Below are positions 39,574-44,161 of a DNA stretch of 44,161 bases, one piece after another (the stretch's first letter is position 1; each line of letters opens with the position of its first letter). The notes beneath the pieces were generated by a model. It worked only from the letters and a program-made list of their open reading frames with translations, did not search any database and was not told where the DNA came from. Source of the stretch: an uncultured Catenibacterium sp. (GTDB lineage: Bacteria > Bacillota_I > Bacilli_A > Erysipelotrichales > Coprobacillaceae); contig NZ_UQGV01000006.1 in NCBI RefSeq assembly GCF_900540665.1, positions 1-44,161 on the forward strand, in the 5' to 3' direction. Both the position numbers and the translations under genes were made by a program.

Positions 39574-40685
39574 GATTCCTTCCTTTCATAGTTACCAATC
39601 ATTCTAAATGTATTGGTATATGTTTTAATTTCCTGTAAGGCACGCTGTACATGATCCTGATTCAAGTTGCCATCTATATCTAAATAGAAATAGTATTCCC
39701 ATGGAGATAATGGAAGTGGTCTTGATTCAATGCGGGCCATGTTGATGTTGTGTTCCTTAACGACTCTCATGACTTCATAAAGAGCACCGGCTTCATGATT
39801 GACTGTAAAGACCATACTGATACGATTGGCAGATGGTCTGATTTCATATTGTCTTGAGATAATGATAAAGCGTGTATGATTGCTTTGATCATTTTGTATT
39901 GCCCTGGCAATAATATCAAGATTATAGAGCTTTGCCGCTTCACTAGAGGCAATCGCCCCTATTGTTTGATCCTGTGCTTCACTAATATATTTTGCAGCTG
40001 CAGCAGTATTCAAATACTCATGACCTTCAATATGATGTGAATTCAAGAATTCAGAAGTCTGTTTTAAGCCCTGTACATGACTATATACATCTTTGATATC
40101 TTCTAGATTGGCTCCTTTGATACCAAGTAGATTCTGGTCTATTGTGATAGACTGCTCACCTACAATATAAAAGCCATACTTAGTAAGTAAGTCATAGTTA
40201 TCATTAATAGCACCAGTAGAAGAGTTTTCTAAAGGAAGTACACCATAGTCTATTTCTCCTTTTTCTAATGCCTGATAGACATCTTCAAATCGAGGATAGT
40301 TGATGCCTTCAATGTCTCCAAACCAGCAATTCATAGCCTGATTAGAGAAAGAACCAGGAACACCCTGATAACCTACTTTAAAGTGTTCTTTAAGTTCTGT
40401 TGCTTCATATTTCTTTAAAGGAATAAAAGTAGACTGATAGCTTTTAGATAAGTTCATTGTATCCTGAACAAATGTTTTTGCATAAGATTCTAGAGATTTA
40501 TCTTCTAGACGATCTACATTCTTCTGGATAACCTCTTTTTCTCTATCCTTCTGAAAGATCTGCATATCATGGGCTAATTTATATGTAATAACATCTTTCG
40601 CAACATGCATACGTTTTTCAAATAAAGCGATGATTTCCTTATCAATTGCATCTATTTCTTCTCGACATGTTTTTAAATCTCTCAT
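39570..40685 (-). CDS. pheA: Bifunctional chorismate mutase / prephenate dehydratase
   Basis: The 371-residue enzyme leads chorismate toward phenylalanine. An AroQ-type chorismate mutase occupies about residues 1-85 (CREEIDAIDKEIIALFEKR). A prephenate dehydratase follows (GYQGVPGSFSNQA, NHTRFIII), then a C-terminal ACT domain with ESRPLP, the phenylalanine-binding motif, so feedback inhibition is expected. The start at 40685 has GGAGG five bases upstream and overlaps the aroC stop codon (ATGA); the longer frame to 40760 is inside aroC. Fusion with the mutase is common in Proteobacteria and less so in Bacilli, where PheA is usually the dehydratase alone. Confidence 0.94.
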   Translation of the reverse strand: MRDLKTCREEIDAIDKEIIALFEKRMHVAKDVITYKLAHDMQIFQKDREKEVIQKNVDRLEDKSLESYAKTFVQDTMNLSKSYQSTFIPLKKYEATELKEHFKVGYQGVPGSFSNQAMNCWFGDIEGINYPRFEDVYQALEKGEIDYGVLPLENSSTGAINDNYDLLTKYGFYIVGEQSITIDQNLLGIKGANLEDIKDVYSHVQGLKQTSEFLNSHHIEGHEYLNTAAAAKYISEAQDQTIGAIASSEAAKLYNLDIIARAIQNDQSNHTRFIIISRQYEIRPSANRISMVFTVNHEAGALYEVMRVVKEHNINMARIESRPLPLSPWEYYFYLDIDGNLNQDHVQRALQEIKTYTNTFRMIGNYERKES

Positions 40686-41758
40686 AAAGCCTCCAGCATA
40701 TCTAATACACCTAGTGCTGCCATAGCTTCCACAACGACAATCGCACGAGGAATGATACATGGATCATGTCTTCCAACAATTTCTAATTCTGTATTTTTAT
40801 GTGTTTTCACATTGATTGTATTCTGTTTTAAAGAAATAGATGGTGTTGGTTTAATGCCTACTGTAAAGAGTAATGGCATACCATTAGAAATACCACCAGT
40901 AATACCACCATTATGGTTTGTAGAAGTCTTGACTTCGTCTCCTTCATAATAGTAAGCATCATTCGCAACTGATCCTTTGAGCAAAGTAATATCATCTAGA
41001 TCACCAAATGAGACTGACTTCACAGCAGGAATACTAAATAACAACGGTGATAAATGGGCTTCAATACTATCAAAGAAAGGATTTCCAATTCCTGCAGGTA
41101 GTCCTGTCACAGCACACTCAATCTTACCACCTACACTGTTACCTTCTTTTCTTGCTTCTTCAATTGTTTCCTGCATCTGTACATAAATATCATCATGAAT
41201 AACAGGATAATCTTTCTGGTTAAGTTCTTCTAAGTAAGATGGAGTAATATCTAGTGGATAATGCGTATCCTTCACATCTTTAATAGATAGAATATGCGCA
41301 CCGACATGAATACCTTTTTCTTTTAAGATCTGCTTTGCGATAGAACCTGCAAATACAATGGGTGCTGTGAGACGTCCAGAAAAGTGTCCTCCGCCTCTGA
41401 AATCATTAAAGCCTTTATATTTAATATAAGCAGGATAATCTGAATGTCCTGGACGCATATTATCCTTTAAATAAGAATAGTCCTTAGAATGCTGGGATGT
41501 ATTCTTAATGATGCCACAAAGTGGTGCACCTGTTGTATAGCCATCTAAGACACCACTGAGTATTTCTACTTCATCTGCTTCTTTTCTTTGTGTACTCATT
41601 AGATTCTTACCTGGCGCACGTCTTTGCATATCCTTATTAATAGCATCCATGTCTAGCTTAATACCAGCAGGTAAGTTACCTATTGTGATTCCAATAGCCT
41701 TCCCATGGCTTTCACCAAATAAAGATAATTCGATATGATGTCCCCAATTAGCACTCAT
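40682..41758 (-). CDS. aroC: Chorismate synthase
   Basis: The 358-residue FMN-dependent enzyme makes chorismate. It has FGESHGKAIG near the N-terminus, the RRAPGKN segment, GGGHFSGRLTA and a late GRHDPCIIPRA. The ATG at 41758 is preceded by AGGTGG; the GTG at 41770 overlaps that site. It overlaps the end of aroA by 11 bases and pheA by 4. Confidence 0.96.
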   Translation of the reverse strand: MSANWGHHIELSLFGESHGKAIGITIGNLPAGIKLDMDAINKDMQRRAPGKNLMSTQRKEADEVEILSGVLDGYTTGAPLCGIIKNTSQHSKDYSYLKDNMRPGHSDYPAYIKYKGFNDFRGGGHFSGRLTAPIVFAGSIAKQILKEKGIHVGAHILSIKDVKDTHYPLDITPSYLEELNQKDYPVIHDDIYVQMQETIEEARKEGNSVGGKIECAVTGLPAGIGNPFFDSIEAHLSPLLFSIPAVKSVSFGDLDDITLLKGSVANDAYYYEGDEVKTSTNHNGGITGGISNGMPLLFTVGIKPTPSISLKQNTINVKTHKNTELEIVGRHDPCIIPRAIVVVEAMAALGVLDMLEAL

Positions 41759-43019
41759 GATATTCACCACCTAGTGATTTGAAGTCTTCAAAGAAACCTG
41801 GATAACTCTTCTTTACACAATCCTTATCATCAATAGTAATAGAACCATCAGCGCGTGTAGATAAAATAGCTTCAGCCATACACATACGATGGTCATTAGA
41901 ACTTGTCACTTCTGCTCCGTTATAAGAAGTCGATCCAGTAATAGTCATACTATCTTCTTCTTCAACTGCATCAATACCTGCAGCTTTTAAAAGTTCAACT
42001 GAAGCAGTTAAACGATCACATTCTTTAATGCGTAAACGTGATGCATTGATGATATGTGATGTTCCTTCTGCAAGACCACATGCAACAGATACAACAGGCA
42101 TTAAATCTGGACATTGTGATGCATCTATAGTGGCTGGTTTGATTTGATTGCAGACAACCTTGATACCTTCGCTTGTTTCTACGATTTCTCCACCCATCTG
42201 TTCCATAATATCTAAAATTGCACGATCTCCCTGAGAAGAATGCATATTCAAATTAGAGATTGTGATATCACTACCTAGTAAATCAGCCACTAAATAGAAA
42301 GCAGCTTGTGAGAAGTCTGCTTCTACATTGTAGTCACATGGTTTATAGTTCTGATTACCACGAATCTGGAATGCCTGATAATCATGATTGATGATTTCAA
42401 TACCAAACTTTTCTAACATATCAAGTGTTAAGTCAATGTAACCTTTAGATTCTAATGGTGTAGTGATTTTAATGAGTGAGTCACCTTTTAATAAAGGTAA
42501 AGTAAATAACAATCCACTGATAAATTGTGAAGAAACATTACCTGGTACTTCAAATATATCTGAATGAAGCTGACCATCTAAGATCACATCTAAACGTTCT
42601 GAGTCTTTTCTAAGATAGGCAATCTTCTGTTTATCAAAGATATCATAGTATACATCAAGTGGTCTTTGTCCGAGTTTCCCTTTACCGACAAAGTGTACAC
42701 GAGAGAAATTGACTAGTGATAAAGGCATAAGGAAACGTAATGTAGATCCTGATTCATGGGCATCTATTTCTACTCTTCCTAGTCCTAATGTAATAGAACC
42801 ATCAATAATTAAAGTATCGCCTTCCTGCTTAATAATCGCACCTAAGGCTTTCATACCTTCTATTGTGGCTTCAATGTCTTCTGAATAATCAATACCGCTA
42901 ATACGGCTCATTCCTGGTGCTAAAGCAGCACAGATAATGGCACGATGGGCTAATGATTTAGAAGGTGGAACCGCAATTGTTCCTTGAAGTGTTTTTGGTG
43001 TAATAGTGATTTTTGTCAT
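41748..43019 (-). CDS. aroA: 3-phosphoshikimate 1-carboxyvinyltransferase (EPSP synthase)
   Basis: The 423-residue enzyme joins shikimate 3-phosphate with phosphoenolpyruvate. It shows PPSKSLAHRAIICAAL (18-33), AHESGSTLRFLMPL, and the C-terminal LRIKECDRL and SSNDHRMCMAEA. The residue after the glycine in HESGSTLRF is Ser, where many plant-type enzymes have NAGTAMR, so it belongs to the second sequence class. The ATG shares one base with the aroB stop codon (TAATG). Confidence 0.96.
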   Translation of the reverse strand: MTKITITPKTLQGTIAVPPSKSLAHRAIICAALAPGMSRISGIDYSEDIEATIEGMKALGAIIKQEGDTLIIDGSITLGLGRVEIDAHESGSTLRFLMPLSLVNFSRVHFVGKGKLGQRPLDVYYDIFDKQKIAYLRKDSERLDVILDGQLHSDIFEVPGNVSSQFISGLLFTLPLLKGDSLIKITTPLESKGYIDLTLDMLEKFGIEIINHDYQAFQIRGNQNYKPCDYNVEADFSQAAFYLVADLLGSDITISNLNMHSSQGDRAILDIMEQMGGEIVETSEGIKVVCNQIKPATIDASQCPDLMPVVSVACGLAEGTSHIINASRLRIKECDRLTASVELLKAAGIDAVEEEDSMTITGSTSYNGAEVTSSNDHRMCMAEAILSTRADGSITIDDKDCVKKSYPGFFEDFKSLGGEYHEC

Positions 43020-44077
43020 TATATGTCCTCTACTTCCAGAATCATCTCTTTCTGATCCTTATGTACATAATACTCTCCTATTGTTTTAAGTAAAACAAAA
43101 GATAGTGTTGAATTGATGTTTTTCTTATCGAGATCAATAGCTTTAAGCAGTTCTTTTGTAGGGACATTGGCATGAGTAGGGAGGTTATAATGTCCTAATG
43201 CTTCTTCTATACGTTTTGTAGTCCCTTTTTCACATAATCCTTTAAGTTCTGCGATACGAGTAATAGCTACCATACCAATACCTACTGCTTCACCATGAGA
43301 ATACTTTTCATAATGGAAATGCTGCTCGATAGAGTGTCCAATTGTATGACCAAAGTTAAGACATAAACGATCACCAAAGTCATATAAGTCTTTTTCTACA
43401 ACATCTCTCTTGATATCTACACATTTATAAATAATTTCATCAATATCTTTATAAAGATCATCAAAATCCTTGTACTGCGCTAATTGATCAAATAATGTTT
43501 TATCTTTAATACAGCCATATTTAATGACTTCTCCCATGCCATCAGTAATGAAATGAGGATCTAGTGTCTTAAGAGTTAAAGGATCAATTAAAACAAGTAA
43601 TGGATGTTTAAAAGCACCGACTAAGTTCTTTCCTTCTGGTAAGTCTACTGCCACTTTACCACCTACTGAAGAGTCTACCTGTGATAATAATGAGGTAGGA
43701 ATCTGGACAAACTTAATACCACGCATATAAGTACTTGCCACAAATCCAGCTAGATCACCAATCACACCTCCACCTAATGCGATTAATAAGTCAGTTCTAG
43801 TAATCTTAGCTTCTAGTAATTGTGAATAGATAGAAGGTAGAATATCAAATCTCTTAGATGTTTCTCCATGAGGAATAACGACTGTAGAGACTTCATAAGA
43901 GTCTTTTAACTGATTCATCAGCTGTTCTCCATAAAGTGGAAAAACGTTATCGTCAGAGACAATAACGATTTTCGCACCTGTGAAGACTTGGGAAATAAGT
44001 TCTTTTGCTTTATTTAAAATACCTTGTTCAATATATATAGGATAACTGTCTTTTCCTAAGTTCACATTTAGTTTCAT
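43019..44077 (-). CDS. aroB: 3-dehydroquinate synthase
   Basis: The 352-residue NAD- and zinc-dependent enzyme forms 3-dehydroquinate from DAHP. It has ALGGGVIGDLAGFVASTYMR, PTSLLSQVDSSVGGKVAV, the zinc-site segment NFGHTIGHSIEQ and HGEAVGIGM. The start is at 44077, after AAAGGAAAT; the frame extends to 44125 only through the end of the preceding gene. It lies two bases downstream of the aroF stop codon, inside the aro operon. Confidence 0.95.
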   Translation of the reverse strand: MKLNVNLGKDSYPIYIEQGILNKAKELISQVFTGAKIVIVSDDNVFPLYGEQLMNQLKDSYEVSTVVIPHGETSKRFDILPSIYSQLLEAKITRTDLLIALGGGVIGDLAGFVASTYMRGIKFVQIPTSLLSQVDSSVGGKVAVDLPEGKNLVGAFKHPLLVLIDPLTLKTLDPHFITDGMGEVIKYGCIKDKTLFDQLAQYKDFDDLYKDIDEIIYKCVDIKRDVVEKDLYDFGDRLCLNFGHTIGHSIEQHFHYEKYSHGEAVGIGMVAITRIAELKGLCEKGTTKRIEEALGHYNLPTHANVPTKELLKAIDLDKKNINSTLSFVLLKTIGEYYVHKDQKEMILEVEDI

Positions 44078-44078
44078 A

Positions 44079-44161
44079 TTAGATTTCCTTTCCAACAACC
44101 TTACCGATTTCTCGTAATTCTTCAATAAGTTTTGTGTATTTTTTAGGCTTTAATGACTGAG
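44079..44161 (-). CDS. aroF: DAHP synthase, C-terminal fragment at window edge
   Basis: The minus strand from the right edge reads 26 codons in frame and stops at TAA (44079-44081). The peptide begins QSLKPKKYTKLIEELREIG and ends VVGKEI, the typical tail of the 3-deoxy-7-phosphoheptulonate synthase family that feeds the shikimate pathway. The rest lies outside the window. It is directly before aroB on the same strand. Assignment from such a short tail is supported mainly by the operon context. Confidence 0.7.
   Translation of the reverse strand, partial: QSLKPKKYTKLIEELREIGKVVGKEI

Noticed and set aside
1..44161. CRISPR arrays, tRNA or rRNA genes, prophage modules
   Set aside because: No regularly spaced repeats, cloverleaf-like sequences or phage genes were seen by eye; a tRNA scan was not possible.

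Overview
The window reads as chromosomal DNA of a low-GC Gram-positive (Bacillota) bacterium. The AT-rich base composition, strong GGAGG ribosome sites, Bacillus-like replication genes (dnaE, polA, mutM, coaE, dnaB, dnaI), a tRNA-Thr T-box and several AT-rich TTGACA/TATAAT promoters all fit. The protein set resembles Erysipelotrichia/Coprobacillaceae-type gut Firmicutes, but that placement is from memory and was not tested. Nearly everything from about 10.7 kb to the right edge is on the minus strand.

Layout, left to right. 1-5 kb: a plus-strand terminator of an off-window gene, a DUF4143 AAA ATPase, a PAP2 membrane phosphatase, a family 2 glycosyltransferase, an unknown seven-helix membrane protein and a PadR regulator. 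5-9 kb: an RNase H1 / DEDDh exonuclease-BRCT pair, divergent from pepT plus a diacylglycerol-kinase-like lipid kinase. 8.9-10.3 kb: a tnpB-only IS200/IS605 (IS1341-type) element with end hairpins and a predicted omega RNA region, next to a 5'-truncated alpha/beta hydrolase remnant. 10.7-17.4 kb: cinA and a GNAT acetyltransferase, then a MarR-controlled heterodimeric ABC exporter with a large coiled-coil extracellular insert. 17.4-22 kb: proBA and a TGS-less thrS under a T-box. 22-34.7 kb: a terminator-free minus-strand series dnaE-polA-mutM-oxidoreductase-coaE-dnaB-dnaI-pfkA-pyk, with an internal promoter before pfkA. 34.7-37.6 kb: thyA-folA-plsC and an unrecognised TIM-barrel gene. 37.7-44.2 kb: an AzgA-type purine permease and the shikimate/phenylalanine operon aroF(partial)-aroB-aroA-aroC-pheA-aroK.

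The genes are mostly housekeeping: DNA replication and repair, glycolysis, proline, chorismate and phenylalanine synthesis, and folate/dTMP supply. They are packed tightly. ATGA or TAATG overlaps join most operon neighbours, and terminator hairpins often contain the preceding gene's stop codon. The most interesting items are the decaying TnpB element, whose predicted guide would be the lipid-kinase terminator; a two-site operator around a consensus MarR promoter; a DnaI whose P-loop has lost its lysine; and the replication-to-glycolysis gene continuity. I found no convincing novel defence or multi-gene accessory system. CRISPR arrays, tRNAs and rRNAs were not seen.
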